Assembly: GCA_002352215.1 (NCBI GenBank)
Contig: DEIB01000056.1
Coordinates: forward strand, 1-64,000
Length of the DNA stretch: 64,000 nucleotides
Source of the DNA: Chthonomonas sp. UBA2785
GTDB taxonomy: Bacteria > Armatimonadota > Fimbriimonadia > Fimbriimonadales > Fimbriimonadaceae
Direction of reading: 5' to 3'
Made by a program: the position numbers and the translations under genes. Shown in pieces: positions 32,405 through 40,768 of this stretch. How positions within the stretch are numbered: the stretch's first letter is position 1; each line of letters begins with the position of its first letter. The notes below the pieces were generated by a model, which worked only from the letters and a program-made list of their open reading frames with translations, was not told the origin of the DNA and did no database searches.

Positions 32405-33496
32405 ATGAGCACGACCGCCCTGCCCGGCATGCGCCAAGGCACTCTGGGTTCAGAGGATGGCCCCCGGCACTTGCGCCTATGGGTGATGGGGTTTGCGCTC
32501 GTCGTGCTTCTATTCGGGCTGGTCTCGCTATACGCCATCCAGAAGTTCCGAACCGAATCTTTCTTTAGCAAGCAGATTCTCTTTCTGGCCGTTGGCACCA
32601 TCGCCTTTGTGGGCTGCCGCCGGATCCGGCTCGACGCGGTGCCTCACTTTGTGCCGGTGCTGTACGGCATCAACATTCTCAGCCTGATCGCAATCTTCTT
32701 CGTTGGCGATGAACGGAACGGCGCGACGCGATGGATTGACATTGGGCCGCTTCAATTTCAGCCATCTGAGATGGCAAAAGTTCTCTTTATCCTTACGTTG
32801 TCTTCGTATTGGTCCAAGCCCGACCGTGATCCTAAGCAGCTGAGTTCCGTGTTTGGATCGCTCCTGCACACTCTGCCCATCGCGGCGCTCATCTTCTTGC
32901 AGCCCCACCTCGGCGGGGCCACGTCCATCATGGTGATCTGGGCGGTCATCACCGTCGCGAGTGGCGCGAAGTGGAGGCATATTCTTCTCATCTTCGTGAG
33001 TCTTGCCTTGCTCGCCAGCACGTTGTTGTTGGGCTACCAAAAGGAGCGCTTGGTGGCCATGGTGAACCCGGAAGAAGGGGGCAACGCCTACCAACAAACG
33101 CAGGCGGCGATTGCCTTTGCCAATGGCGGCGTGTTTGGCGAGGGCTTTATGAACGGTGAGCAAACCCGGGGAGCTTATGTACCGTTCCAAGAGACAGACT
33201 TTATCTATAGCGCCGTGGGCGAGCAGTTTGGCTTGTTCGGGGCCACCATTGTGCTCTTCGCCTTCTTGGGCATGTTCTTCACGATGCTCCTTATCGCTCG
33301 TTCGGCTCAGAATCCCATGGGAAGGAACGTGGCGATGGGCGTGCTCGGCGTTCTGGCCTTCCACACCATTGCCAACATTGGCATGGTGATTGGGGTGACG
33401 CCCGTGGTGGGCCTGTGGCTCCCGCTCATGAGTTACGGGGGCACGGCATTAATCATCTGCATCGCCATGCTCGGCTTAGTCATGGCCGTCCGCTAA
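32405..33496 (+). CDS. rodA: RodA/FtsW-type SEDS peptidoglycan glycosyltransferase
   Basis: SEDS proteins polymerise lipid II glycan strands at the inner membrane. The protein is 363 aa with about ten helices. Hallmarks are GATRWIDIGPLQFQPSEMAK, the catalytic-loop Asp in FQETDFIYSAVGEQFG and the C-terminal GVTPVVGLWLPLMSYGGTAL. No partner PBP2 is in the window, so RodA rather than FtsW is tentative. It is the last gene of the six-gene operon of exported proteins, which ties that operon to cell-wall growth. ftsK follows after 34 nt under its own promoter. Confidence 0.9.
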   Translation: MSTTALPGMRQGTLGSEDGPRHLRLWVMGFALVVLLFGLVSLYAIQKFRTESFFSKQILFLAVGTIAFVGCRRIRLDAVPHFVPVLYGINILSLIAIFFVGDERNGATRWIDIGPLQFQPSEMAKVLFILTLSSYWSKPDRDPKQLSSVFGSLLHTLPIAALIFLQPHLGGATSIMVIWAVITVASGAKWRHILLIFVSLALLASTLLLGYQKERLVAMVNPEEGGNAYQQTQAAIAFANGGVFGEGFMNGEQTRGAYVPFQETDFIYSAVGEQFGLFGATIVLFAFLGMFFTMLLIARSAQNPMGRNVAMGVLGVLAFHTIANIGMVIGVTPVVGLWLPLMSYGGTALIICIAMLGLVMAVR

Positions 33497-33518
33497 ACTC
33501 TGAACTCAACCAACCTGG

Positions 33519-33524
33519 TAAAAT
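33519..33524 (+). promoter_or_regulatory. -10-like TAAAAT, 6 nt before ftsK
   Basis: TAAAAT then CTCCGT then ATG. It sits in the 34-nt gap after rodA. Confidence 0.65.
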
Positions 33525-33530
33525 CTCCGT

Positions 33531-35813
33531 ATGCCCAAGGAAGGGCAGGTTTTGCGAAAAGGTCCAACTCGGAAGGGAACACCCACAAAGGCGGCCGTAA
33601 AGATGGCCCCGGCGGCACCCGCACCATCTCCCCGCACAGTTGATGCGTGGGGGCTCGGTATGGTGGGGGGTGGCGTCATTGTCGGCATCGCGCTCGGTCT
33701 CGGTTCCTCGGGCATTCTTGGCGATTCCCTTGCCGGTGGCCTGCGCGTCATGCTTGGTCCGGTGGCCTGGGTGGTGCCCGCCTTGCTCATCATCGGCGGC
33801 GTGCGTCTCCTGCTGGGCAAAACGCATGTGGCGCATCCGCGCCTGGCTTGGGGGCTTGGCATTCTCTTGGTGGGCGTAACGGGCTTGATGGCCCGCCCGA
33901 TCCAAGGCGACTTTTTTGACCCCGAAGCGACCACCACCACCGGGGGCTATGTGGGCGCTATCGGCGGGTGGATGTTTAGCACTTTGTTCGGCCAAGGGGG
34001 CACAGTGGCATTGGTTACGCTTTGTCTTATCGGTTTGCTCTTGGTCGTGGACCTCCCGGTGAAGGATCTGCTCATGCGGCCGCGCCCTGAGCCGGAGGAA
34101 GCCGAAAAAGACGAACCCATCGAAGCCCCGCGCCGCCGGCGTACGGCAGAACTGCCGATTGAAACAACCGCCCGCCCCCGTCGCCCCATCCCGGCCGCGA
34201 TGGATGAGGAGGACGAGGATCCCCCGCGCCCAGCCCGTGCACGTCGTCCCGCCCCGGCTACGAAGGACGCCGATGCGCTGCCCAAGCTGGCGGACGAAGC
34301 CCCCATGCCCAAAGAAGGCTATGTGCTGCCCAGCATGGGGCTGCTGACGGAGCCCTCGGCCAAGGCCAAGCGCGACCCCAAGGAGGTCCAGCGCAACATC
34401 GAAGTGCTGGAAAGCACGCTCGAGCAGTTCGGGGTGGACGCCCAGGTGATGGAAGTCGCCACCGGCCCGACCGTCACCCGCTACGAACTCGGCGTCGGCC
34501 CCGGCATTCGCGTCAACCGCGTGACGAACCTGAGCGACAACCTCGCCATGAGCCTGGCCGCCCCCAGCATCCGCGTGGAGGCCCCCATCCCGGGCAAGAA
34601 CGCCATCGGCATCGAGGTGCCGAACAAGAATCGCCACCCCGTGACCCTGCGCGAGATGTGCGAAAGCCTGGAGTTCCACGACCAGGAGAAGAAGCTCCTG
34701 GTGGCTCTGGGCAAGGACGTGGCGGGGGCACCGCTCTACGCCGACCTCACGCGCATGCCGCACATGCTGGTGGGTGGGGCCACCAATAGCGGGAAATCCA
34801 TCGGGCTCGCCACGCTCATCATGTCGCTCATCCTGCGCAATACGCCCAAAGATTGCCGGCTGGTGCTGATTGACCCCAAGCAGGTGGAGCTCAGCCTCTT
34901 CGACGGTCTGCCGCACCTGATGTGCCCGGTGGTGACCGACGTGAAGGAGGCGGCCGGGGTGCTGCGCGCCCTGGTGCGCGAGATGGAGCGCCGCTACTTG
35001 CAGTTCAAGGAAGCCGGCGTGCGTAATATTGACGGCTGGAATGAGAAGGCCCCCACCTATCAAGACCGCCTGCCTTACATCGTGCTGGTGATTGACGAAC
35101 TTGCCGACCTGATGATGCAGGTGGCCAACGAAGTCGAAGCCAGCATTTGCCGTCTTGGCCAGTTGGCCCGCGCCACTGGCATCCACATGGTCATCGCCAC
35201 CCAGCGGCCCAGCGTTGACGTGATTACCGGCCTCATCAAGGCCAATATCCCCTCGCGCATCGCCTTTGCCGTGAGCAGTGCCATTGACAGCCGCACGATT
35301 TTGGATAGCAGCGGTGCGGAAGACCTGATCGGGCGCGGCGACATGCTTTTCCGCCCGATTGGTGCCCACAAGCCCATGCGCATCCAGGGCTGCTATGTCA
35401 GCGAAAGCGAGATTTCGGCGGTGTGCCGCCACTGGCGCGAGCAGGAAGGCCCGCGCTACGTGCTGGAACCCATTGCAGTGGCCGAAGGCGGGAGCGAACG
35501 CGGCGGTGAAGCCGGAGGCGGTGTTGGGATGGACGACGACCCGCTGTGGGCCGAAGCCGTGACCTGGGTGGTGGAGCGCAATGCCGCCAGTACCAGCATG
35601 CTGCAGCGTAAGTTCCGGGTGGGATTCCAGCGCGCCTCGCGCCTGCTGGATGCTATGGAAGAGCGCGGCATTGTCGGCCCCAAGGATGGCTCTCGCCCCC
35701 GCGAGATTCTGGTGGACGAAGTGCAGGTGCAGGCCATGCTGGGCAACGACGAGTACATGACGCCGATGCCCGACGACGCGATGTACCGCGACGACGACGA
35801 AGACTTAACGTAA
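33531..35813 (+). CDS. ftsK: DNA translocase FtsK/SpoIIIE
   Basis: The septal ATPase pumps chromosome ends into daughter cells. The protein is 760 aa: about four membrane helices (about 37-180), a Pro/Arg-rich linker (about 185-270), and the motor. The alpha domain has GPTVTRYELGVGPGIRV; Walker A is GGATNSGKS and Walker B is YIVLVIDELADLMM. A C-terminal winged gamma domain (WAEAVTWVVERNAASTS, GFQRASRLLDAMEERGIVG) would recognise polar DNA sequences. The linker is short compared with E. coli FtsK. The stop is 6 nt from the convergent methylisocitrate lyase gene. Confidence 0.97.
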   Translation: MPKEGQVLRKGPTRKGTPTKAAVKMAPAAPAPSPRTVDAWGLGMVGGGVIVGIALGLGSSGILGDSLAGGLRVMLGPVAWVVPALLIIGGVRLLLGKTHVAHPRLAWGLGILLVGVTGLMARPIQGDFFDPEATTTTGGYVGAIGGWMFSTLFGQGGTVALVTLCLIGLLLVVDLPVKDLLMRPRPEPEEAEKDEPIEAPRRRRTAELPIETTARPRRPIPAAMDEEDEDPPRPARARRPAPATKDADALPKLADEAPMPKEGYVLPSMGLLTEPSAKAKRDPKEVQRNIEVLESTLEQFGVDAQVMEVATGPTVTRYELGVGPGIRVNRVTNLSDNLAMSLAAPSIRVEAPIPGKNAIGIEVPNKNRHPVTLREMCESLEFHDQEKKLLVALGKDVAGAPLYADLTRMPHMLVGGATNSGKSIGLATLIMSLILRNTPKDCRLVLIDPKQVELSLFDGLPHLMCPVVTDVKEAAGVLRALVREMERRYLQFKEAGVRNIDGWNEKAPTYQDRLPYIVLVIDELADLMMQVANEVEASICRLGQLARATGIHMVIATQRPSVDVITGLIKANIPSRIAFAVSSAIDSRTILDSSGAEDLIGRGDMLFRPIGAHKPMRIQGCYVSESEISAVCRHWREQEGPRYVLEPIAVAEGGSERGGEAGGGVGMDDDPLWAEAVTWVVERNAASTSMLQRKFRVGFQRASRLLDAMEERGIVGPKDGSRPREILVDEVQVQAMLGNDEYMTPMPDDAMYRDDDEDLT

Positions 35814-35829
35814 GGGGACTTAACGTAAG
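35802..35829. repeat. Direct repeat of 13 bp across the ftsK/prpB convergent ends
   Basis: GACTTAACGTAAG occurs at 35802-35814 and 35817-35829. The first copy ends ftsK (Leu-Thr-stop); the second, read backwards, ends the methylisocitrate lyase gene (Asp-Leu-Arg-stop). It looks like a small local duplication that supplied one stop codon. Confidence 0.6.
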
Positions 35830-36707
35830 TCGCGCCAGGCGGCGTCGGAGCGTTCGTACTCCTCGTAATTGACCAATTTGTAGAGGTCCGCGCGGGTCAT
35901 CATGCGCTCCATCCATTCGGCTTGCGTGCCTTGCGCCAGCAAATCTTGGTAGAAGCTCTCCACCGCAAACAACGTGACCCGCAGGGCCGAGACGGGGAAG
36001 ATCACCATCTGATAACCCCAATCTGAGAACTGCTGCACAGTGAACAGGGGCGTTCGTCCGAACTCGGTCATATTGGCCAGCAGAGGTGTGCTGCCTAGCT
36101 CTTTCCGCACGGTGCGGAAATCCACCTCAGAGCTTAAACCCTCTGGGAAAATCGCATCTGCACCGGCTTCGATGTAGGCCTGGGCGCGGCGAATGGTGCC
36201 CTCAATCCCCTCGACGCCGTAGGCATCCGTCCGGGCGATCAGCACAAAATCAGGGTTGCGGCGGGCCGCCACGGCCGCCCGAACCTTCTCGCTCATCGCC
36301 TCGGTTTCGAGGACTTGCTTGCCGCCGAGGTGGCCACAGCGCTTGGGCGAGACTTGATCTTCAAGGTGCAAACCGGCCAGCCCCGCGCGTTCAAATTCGA
36401 TGATGGTGCGGCGCACGTTCCACACCTCACCGAAGCCCGTGTCCCCATCGCAAATCAGCGGGATGGGCGCGGCCTGGCACGCCTGCGCCGCCGTGCGACT
36501 GACCTCATCCAGCGTGGTAAGGGCGATATCGGGGGCTCCCAACAGGGCGTTAGCCATTGCGCCTCCGCTGAGGTAGCCCGCCTTGGCTCCGCACTGCCAG
36601 GCCAAACGCGCGGTGAGGGCATTGTAGGCACCGGGCATCACCACCGTGCCCGACGCCATGAGGTCGCGCAGGATTCGGCCCGGATTCGGCAACGGCGGTT
36701 GAAGCAT
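35820..36707 (-). CDS. prpB: Methylisocitrate lyase (PrpB-type isocitrate lyase/PEP mutase family)
   Basis: The protein is 295 aa. Motifs are the metal-binding ICDGDTGFGEVWNVRRTI, LEDQVSPKRCGHLGGK with the KRCGH catalytic cysteine, IARTDAYGVEGIEGTI and NMTEFGRTPLF. KRCGH and the length fit 2-methylisocitrate lyase of the methylcitrate cycle, which yields pyruvate and succinate from propionate. No prpC/prpD lies beside it; the citrate synthase at 19522 could in principle supply methylcitrate. TACAGT lies 6 nt before the ATG. Confidence 0.87.
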   Translation of the reverse strand: MLQPPLPNPGRILRDLMASGTVVMPGAYNALTARLAWQCGAKAGYLSGGAMANALLGAPDIALTTLDEVSRTAAQACQAAPIPLICDGDTGFGEVWNVRRTIIEFERAGLAGLHLEDQVSPKRCGHLGGKQVLETEAMSEKVRAAVAARRNPDFVLIARTDAYGVEGIEGTIRRAQAYIEAGADAIFPEGLSSEVDFRTVRKELGSTPLLANMTEFGRTPLFTVQQFSDWGYQMVIFPVSALRVTLFAVESFYQDLLAQGTQAEWMERMMTRADLYKLVNYEEYERSDAAWRDLR

Positions 36708-36713
36708 GGATTC

Positions 36714-36719
36714 ACTGTA
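36714..36719 (-). promoter_or_regulatory. -10-like TACAGT, 6 nt before prpB
   Basis: TACAGT then GAATCC then ATG. It lies 3 nt from the U-tract of the upstream terminator, so termination and initiation are packed into about 60 nt. Confidence 0.55.
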
Positions 36720-36721
36720 TC

Positions 36722-36768
36722 CGAAAACAAATCGTCCCCGTCTGGAATCAGGTCCAGAGCGGGGACGA
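36722..36768 (-). terminator. Intrinsic terminator after the first subtilase gene
   Basis: On the minus strand CGTCCCCGCTCTGGA pairs with TCCAGACGGGGACG (one mismatch) around a short loop, followed by ATTTGTTTT. It ends the subtilase transcript that runs toward prpB. Confidence 0.85.
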
Positions 36769-36787
36769 ATCGTCAGCTTAGCTGAGC

Positions 36788-38419
36788 TTAGTTGATGAGG
36801 AGCTTCGCCGAAATGCCGACCCGGTCCATGACGTAGTTAAACGTCTCGTTCACCGAGCCGAACGGTTGGAACGCACGCACCCCAATCGTCACGTGGCCGT
36901 TGCCATCAATGTAGCGTTGGGCGCCGCTGATCTTGGCTTCGTTGTCCACACTGGCCGAGAGGGTGCTAACCGGGAAGGCCCGGAGGAAGCGCCATCGGTT
37001 CAGGCTCGGGTCCCAAACGTAGATCATTTGAGTGACCTTGTTGGCGTTGACGAAGGCGTTCAGGGTGACCTTCAGCTCGTCAATCGCCGAGGCATCAGCG
37101 CTAACGTCAAACGTCAGAGATTGGAACGCCGCCGGGCTGCGCATGGTCTGCTGCTTGGCCGCAGCAAACATGGCCACGCTGCTATCCAGGGCGGCGAGGT
37201 CGCTACCCGTGCCGGCCGTGTGCGTACCCATAAGGGTTTCCATGCCCACGATGCCGTAGTTTCGATCTTCGAACTTCGGCACCAGTTGGAGCGACTTGTT
37301 GGCATTCACGCGACCATCCTTAATGAAGTCGCCGATGTTGTCCGCGCCGCGCTTGATGTAGTCAATGACCTGGACGTTCGTGGTGCCCGCCGGCGAATAG
37401 CCCTTCACGAGGCTCGCTACCCCGGCCGTAACCGGGCTCGCCATCGAGGTGCCGCTCGGCTTGCCGTAACCAGAGCCCAAGGAAGGACAGAGGGTCGCAA
37501 CTCCGGGAGCCGCCACGTCCACCCAGTCACCGTAGTTGGTGAAGTCAGCTTGATTGTCATTGTCATCACTGGCCGCGACCGAGAGAATGTTGTCGAGACC
37601 GGCCGGGTAGAAGATCACGTCCTTCAGACCGTTGTTGCCGGAAGCCGCCACCGGAACCACATTGCGGGCAAAAGCATAGTTGACGGCGTCTTGCTCCGCT
37701 TGGCTGCGGCCGAAACCGCCGTACGACATGTTGATGACGTCGCAACCATTGTCAGCGGCGTAAAGAATGCCTTCGACGGAGTGCGAAATGCCGCCGCTGC
37801 CAACCTTGAGGGGCATGAGCAACGAATTTTGGTCGGTACCGGCCACACCGATCCCGTTATCCGTTTCGGCACCCACGAGACCCGCGACGGCCGTGCCGTG
37901 CCCGTGGTCGTCCGACGGGTCGCCGTCCAAAGTCACCAGGTCTTCGCCCGGGACGAGCTTGTTTTCCAGATCCGGGTGGTCAAGTTGCACGCCCGTGTCC
38001 AGAATGCCCACGACCACGCTATCCGAGCCCTTGAACAGATCCCAGGCTTGCGGAGCCTGGATGGGAAGGAGCCACTTTTGCTGAGCAAAGAGCGGGTCAT
38101 TCGGTGTCGCGACGACCTGTCGCAAGAACACCGGTTCGGCGTCGCGCACGTAGCGCTCCTTCTCGAGCGTCGCCACCGCGGCTTCCACATTGCCCCGAGC
38201 ATTCAGCTTCACCCGGCTCCACCCGATTTGCGGATAGAAAGCCTTTTCTTCGGCGCCCACCTTGCTCAGGATGAACTTCTTCATCGTGGCACTGAGGGGT
38301 CGGCCGTTCGCGTAGTTCGCGAACTTCACGTAGATTTCGTCTTCCACGTAGCTGCCTTGCATGCCGAATGCAGAGGCAACGCCGAGGGTGAGCATTGCGG
38401 TCAGAAGCAGATTCTTCAT
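36788..38419 (-). CDS. Exported subtilisin-like serine peptidase (S8), copy 1
   Basis: The protein is 543 aa. A signal peptide (MKNLLLTAMLTLGVASAFG) is followed by an inhibitor-like propeptide (about 22-105). The catalytic triad is Asp141 (GILDTGVQLDHPD), His174 (DDHGHGTAVAG) and Ser325 (SGTSMASP), with oxyanion Asn262 (AASGNNG). A 150-residue C-terminal domain follows, shared with copy 2. Its leader has an extended -10 and AGGA near the ATG, so it is not leaderless. The neighbouring copy at 38588 is a tandem paralogue. Confidence 0.93.
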   Translation of the reverse strand: MKNLLLTAMLTLGVASAFGMQGSYVEDEIYVKFANYANGRPLSATMKKFILSKVGAEEKAFYPQIGWSRVKLNARGNVEAAVATLEKERYVRDAEPVFLRQVVATPNDPLFAQQKWLLPIQAPQAWDLFKGSDSVVVGILDTGVQLDHPDLENKLVPGEDLVTLDGDPSDDHGHGTAVAGLVGAETDNGIGVAGTDQNSLLMPLKVGSGGISHSVEGILYAADNGCDVINMSYGGFGRSQAEQDAVNYAFARNVVPVAASGNNGLKDVIFYPAGLDNILSVAASDDNDNQADFTNYGDWVDVAAPGVATLCPSLGSGYGKPSGTSMASPVTAGVASLVKGYSPAGTTNVQVIDYIKRGADNIGDFIKDGRVNANKSLQLVPKFEDRNYGIVGMETLMGTHTAGTGSDLAALDSSVAMFAAAKQQTMRSPAAFQSLTFDVSADASAIDELKVTLNAFVNANKVTQMIYVWDPSLNRWRFLRAFPVSTLSASVDNEAKISGAQRYIDGNGHVTIGVRAFQPFGSVNETFNYVMDRVGISAKLLIN

Positions 38420-38477
38420 GGGGAGTTCCTAATGATGATGCGGGCTTGGCGCAGGCGCACTTCACCCAGTGCCGCCC

Positions 38478-38483
38478 AGCATA
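38478..38483 (-). promoter_or_regulatory. Extended -10 TGGTATGCT for subtilase copy 1
   Basis: The hexamer TATGCT with upstream TG would start transcription about 52 nt before the ATG. A TTAGGA ribosome-binding site lies about 8 nt before the start codon. Confidence 0.35.
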
Positions 38484-38521
38484 CCAAGAATGAAGCAAAA
38501 AGTTGAACCCTGAACCCGCAT

Positions 38522-38566
38522 AAAAAAGAACCCCCAGCCTGCGTATCGCGTGCAAGCTAGGGGTTC
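38522..38566 (-). terminator. Intrinsic terminator after subtilase copy 2
   Basis: On the minus strand AACCCC-AGC-TGC pairs with GCA-GCT-GGGGTT around an ACGCGATAC loop, followed by CTTTTTTA. It separates the two subtilase genes into independent transcripts. Confidence 0.85.
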
Positions 38567-38587
38567 GCGCCTTAGAAAGGCGAGAGG

Positions 38588-40219
38588 TTAGTTGATGAGC
38601 AGCTTGGCGCTGATCATGGCGCGGTCGATCACGAAGTTGAAGGACTCGTTGACCGAACCGAACGGCTGGAACGCCCGCACGCCAATGCGGATGTGGCCGT
38701 TGCCATCGATGTAACGCTGGGCGTTGCTGATCTTGGCTTCGTTGTCCACGCTGGCCGAGAGGGTGCTGACCGGGAAGGCCCGGACGAAGCGCCATCGGTT
38801 CAGGCTCGGATCCCACACATAGATCATCTGCGTGACCTTATTGGCGTTCACAAAGGCGTTCAGAGTCACCTTGAGTTCGTCAATCTGGCTGGCGTCCGCG
38901 CTCAGGTCGAAGTCCAGAGCGGTGAAGGTCGCCGGGCTGCGCATGGTTTGCTGCTTGGCGGCGGCGAACATGGCCACACTGCTATCCAGGTTGGCGAGGT
39001 CCGAAGACGTGCCCGCCGTGTTGGTCCCGAACAGCATTTCCATGCCGATGATGGCGTAGTTGCGATCTTCGAATTTCGGCACCAGTTGCAGGGAGCGCAG
39101 AGCGTTCACGCGGCCATGGGTGATCCAGTCGCCGATGTCATCGCAGCCTTGCTTCACCCAGTCAATGACTTGAGTATTCGTGGTGCCGGCCGGGGCGTAG
39201 CCACGGACCAGCGACGTCACACCGGCCGCGGCCGGGCCAGCGGCTGAGGTGCCACCGAAGCCACCGTAGGTCTTACCAAGTTCGGTGGTGAGCGTGTTCA
39301 CGCCCGGGGCGGCAATATCCACCCAGTCGCCATAGTTGGAGAAGCTGGCGCGATTGTCGTTGTCATCGCTGGCACCAACCGAAACCACGTTATCCAGGCC
39401 CGCCGGATAGAACTGCACATCTTCCAGGTTGCTGTTGCCCGCAGAAGCAATGGGGATCACGTTGCGAGAGTAGGCGTAGTTGATGGCGTCTTGCTCGGCT
39501 TGCTGGCGGAAACCGCCACCGTAGGACATGTTGATAATGTCGCAGCCCGCATCGGCGGCATAAAGGATGCCTTCGATCGAGTGGGTAATGCCGAAGTCGC
39601 CCACGCGGATCGGCATGATAAGCGTGTTCCAACCCGGAGCCGCCACGCCAATGCCGTTATCGGTGTCAGCGGCGGCCATCCCGGCCGATCCCGTGCCGTG
39701 ACCGTTGGTGTCGGACGGGTCACCGTCCAGGTCCACCATGTCTTCGCCCGGGACAATCTTGTTCTCCAGGTCCGGGTGGTCCAGTTCCGTGCCGGAGTCG
39801 AGGATGCCCACGATCACTTGGTCAGAACCCTTGAACAGGTCCCACGCCGGCGCCACGTTGATGGGCTTCAGCCACTTCTGGTTGACGTAAAGCGGGTCGT
39901 TCGGGGTCGCGTTGAACTGGCGGATGAAAATCGGCTCGGCATCGCGTACGTAACGCTCCTTATTGAGCGTGGCGACGGCCGCTTCCACATTGCCACGGGC
40001 ATTGAGCTTCACGCGGCTCCATCCGATCTGCGGATAGAATGCCTTCTCTTCGGCGCCCACCTTGCTCAGGATGAACTTCTTCATCGTCGCGCTCAGCGGA
40101 CGGCCATTGGCGTAGTTCGCGAACTTGACGTAGATCTCATCCGCGACGTAGGATCCTTGAACCCCGAAGGCACTCGCGACACCAAGCGTCGCCAGCGCGC
40201 TGATTAATAGCTTTTTCAT
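38588..40219 (-). CDS. Exported subtilisin-like serine peptidase (S8), copy 2
   Basis: The protein is 543 aa, the same length as copy 1 and closely similar throughout, including the C-terminal domain (RWRFVRAFPVSTLSASVDN). Triad segments are GILDSGTELDHPD, DTNGHGTGSAGMA and GGTSAAGP. The serine loop GTSAAGP differs from copy 1 (GTSMASP), which may alter specificity or activation. The start at 40219 was chosen at the signal peptide MKKLLISALATLGVASAFG; a longer frame to 40264 is not supported. CATAGT lies 6 nt upstream. Confidence 0.93.
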   Translation of the reverse strand: MKKLLISALATLGVASAFGVQGSYVADEIYVKFANYANGRPLSATMKKFILSKVGAEEKAFYPQIGWSRVKLNARGNVEAAVATLNKERYVRDAEPIFIRQFNATPNDPLYVNQKWLKPINVAPAWDLFKGSDQVIVGILDSGTELDHPDLENKIVPGEDMVDLDGDPSDTNGHGTGSAGMAAADTDNGIGVAAPGWNTLIMPIRVGDFGITHSIEGILYAADAGCDIINMSYGGGFRQQAEQDAINYAYSRNVIPIASAGNSNLEDVQFYPAGLDNVVSVGASDDNDNRASFSNYGDWVDIAAPGVNTLTTELGKTYGGFGGTSAAGPAAAGVTSLVRGYAPAGTTNTQVIDWVKQGCDDIGDWITHGRVNALRSLQLVPKFEDRNYAIIGMEMLFGTNTAGTSSDLANLDSSVAMFAAAKQQTMRSPATFTALDFDLSADASQIDELKVTLNAFVNANKVTQMIYVWDPSLNRWRFVRAFPVSTLSASVDNEAKISNAQRYIDGNGHIRIGVRAFQPFGSVNESFNFVIDRAMISAKLLIN

Positions 40220-40225
40220 TGCGAT

Positions 40226-40231
40226 ACTATG
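40226..40231 (-). promoter_or_regulatory. -10-like CATAGT, 6 nt before subtilase copy 2
   Basis: CATAGT then ATCGCA then ATG. The overlapping TAGTAT is an alternative at 4 nt. The 183-nt gap to the DUF423 gene holds both promoters and, near 40350, a small CCAACT/AGTTGG hairpin of unknown meaning. Confidence 0.4.
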
Positions 40232-40390
40232 ACCTTTCTCGTTGGCCTGGCACCGAACCGGCATGGCTCGTCACCATGCTCTATCCTACCCAGCCAGCCG
40301 TGATTTTTGCCGGAGTCAAGACCCCGATACGTGCAGGACGTAGCCAACTTTGCAGTTGGTTCGCCCTACTGTAAGAACGAGGTGAGTCGC

Positions 40391-40396
40391 CAAACT
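40391..40396 (+). promoter_or_regulatory. -10-like CAAACT, 6 nt before the DUF423 gene
   Basis: CAAACT then AGTTCC then ATG at 40403. It agrees with the homology-based start. Confidence 0.4.
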
Positions 40397-40402
40397 AGTT
40401 CC

Positions 40403-40768
40403 ATGCGTTGGGTGGGTGTCGGTGCCGTGGTGGTGGCTCTGGGCATCGCCTTAGGTGCCTTTGGGGCCCACGAACTCAAGGAAACCCTCACTGCCAACGC
40501 CCTTGCCCAGTGGCACACGGCACAGACGTACCAGATGTGGGGCGGTCTTGGCCTCGTTTTCTGCGGCATTTTGAGTTCAAGACTCGAACTCCGGCGTATC
40601 CCCGCGCTCATGTTGGCGGGAGTCATCGTCTTTGCCGGAACCGTGTACGGTTTGGCCCTGGGCGGACCGCGTTGGCTCGGGGCGATTACCCCCATTGGGG
40701 GTGTACTTTTGATTACAAGTTGGGCCTTAGTGGCTTGGCATGCCTTCCGGGCGGAGCCTAACGCTTGA
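40403..40768 (+). CDS. DUF423 small membrane protein
   Basis: The protein is 121 aa with four helices. ALGIALGAFGAHELKETL and FAGTVYGLALGGPRWLGAIT are the DUF423 signature. The biochemical role of the family is unknown. The ATG at 40403 begins the family match; an upstream in-frame ATG at 40307 does not. The stop overlaps the TTG start of the next gene (TTGA). Confidence 0.9.
   Translation: MRWVGVGAVVVALGIALGAFGAHELKETLTANALAQWHTAQTYQMWGGLGLVFCGILSSRLELRRIPALMLAGVIVFAGTVYGLALGGPRWLGAITPIGGVLLITSWALVAWHAFRAEPNA

Noticed and set aside
40349..40366. CCAACT/AGTTGG hairpin as a terminator
   Set aside because: The stem is only 6 bp without a U-tract, and it lies in a divergent upstream region where no transcript should end.
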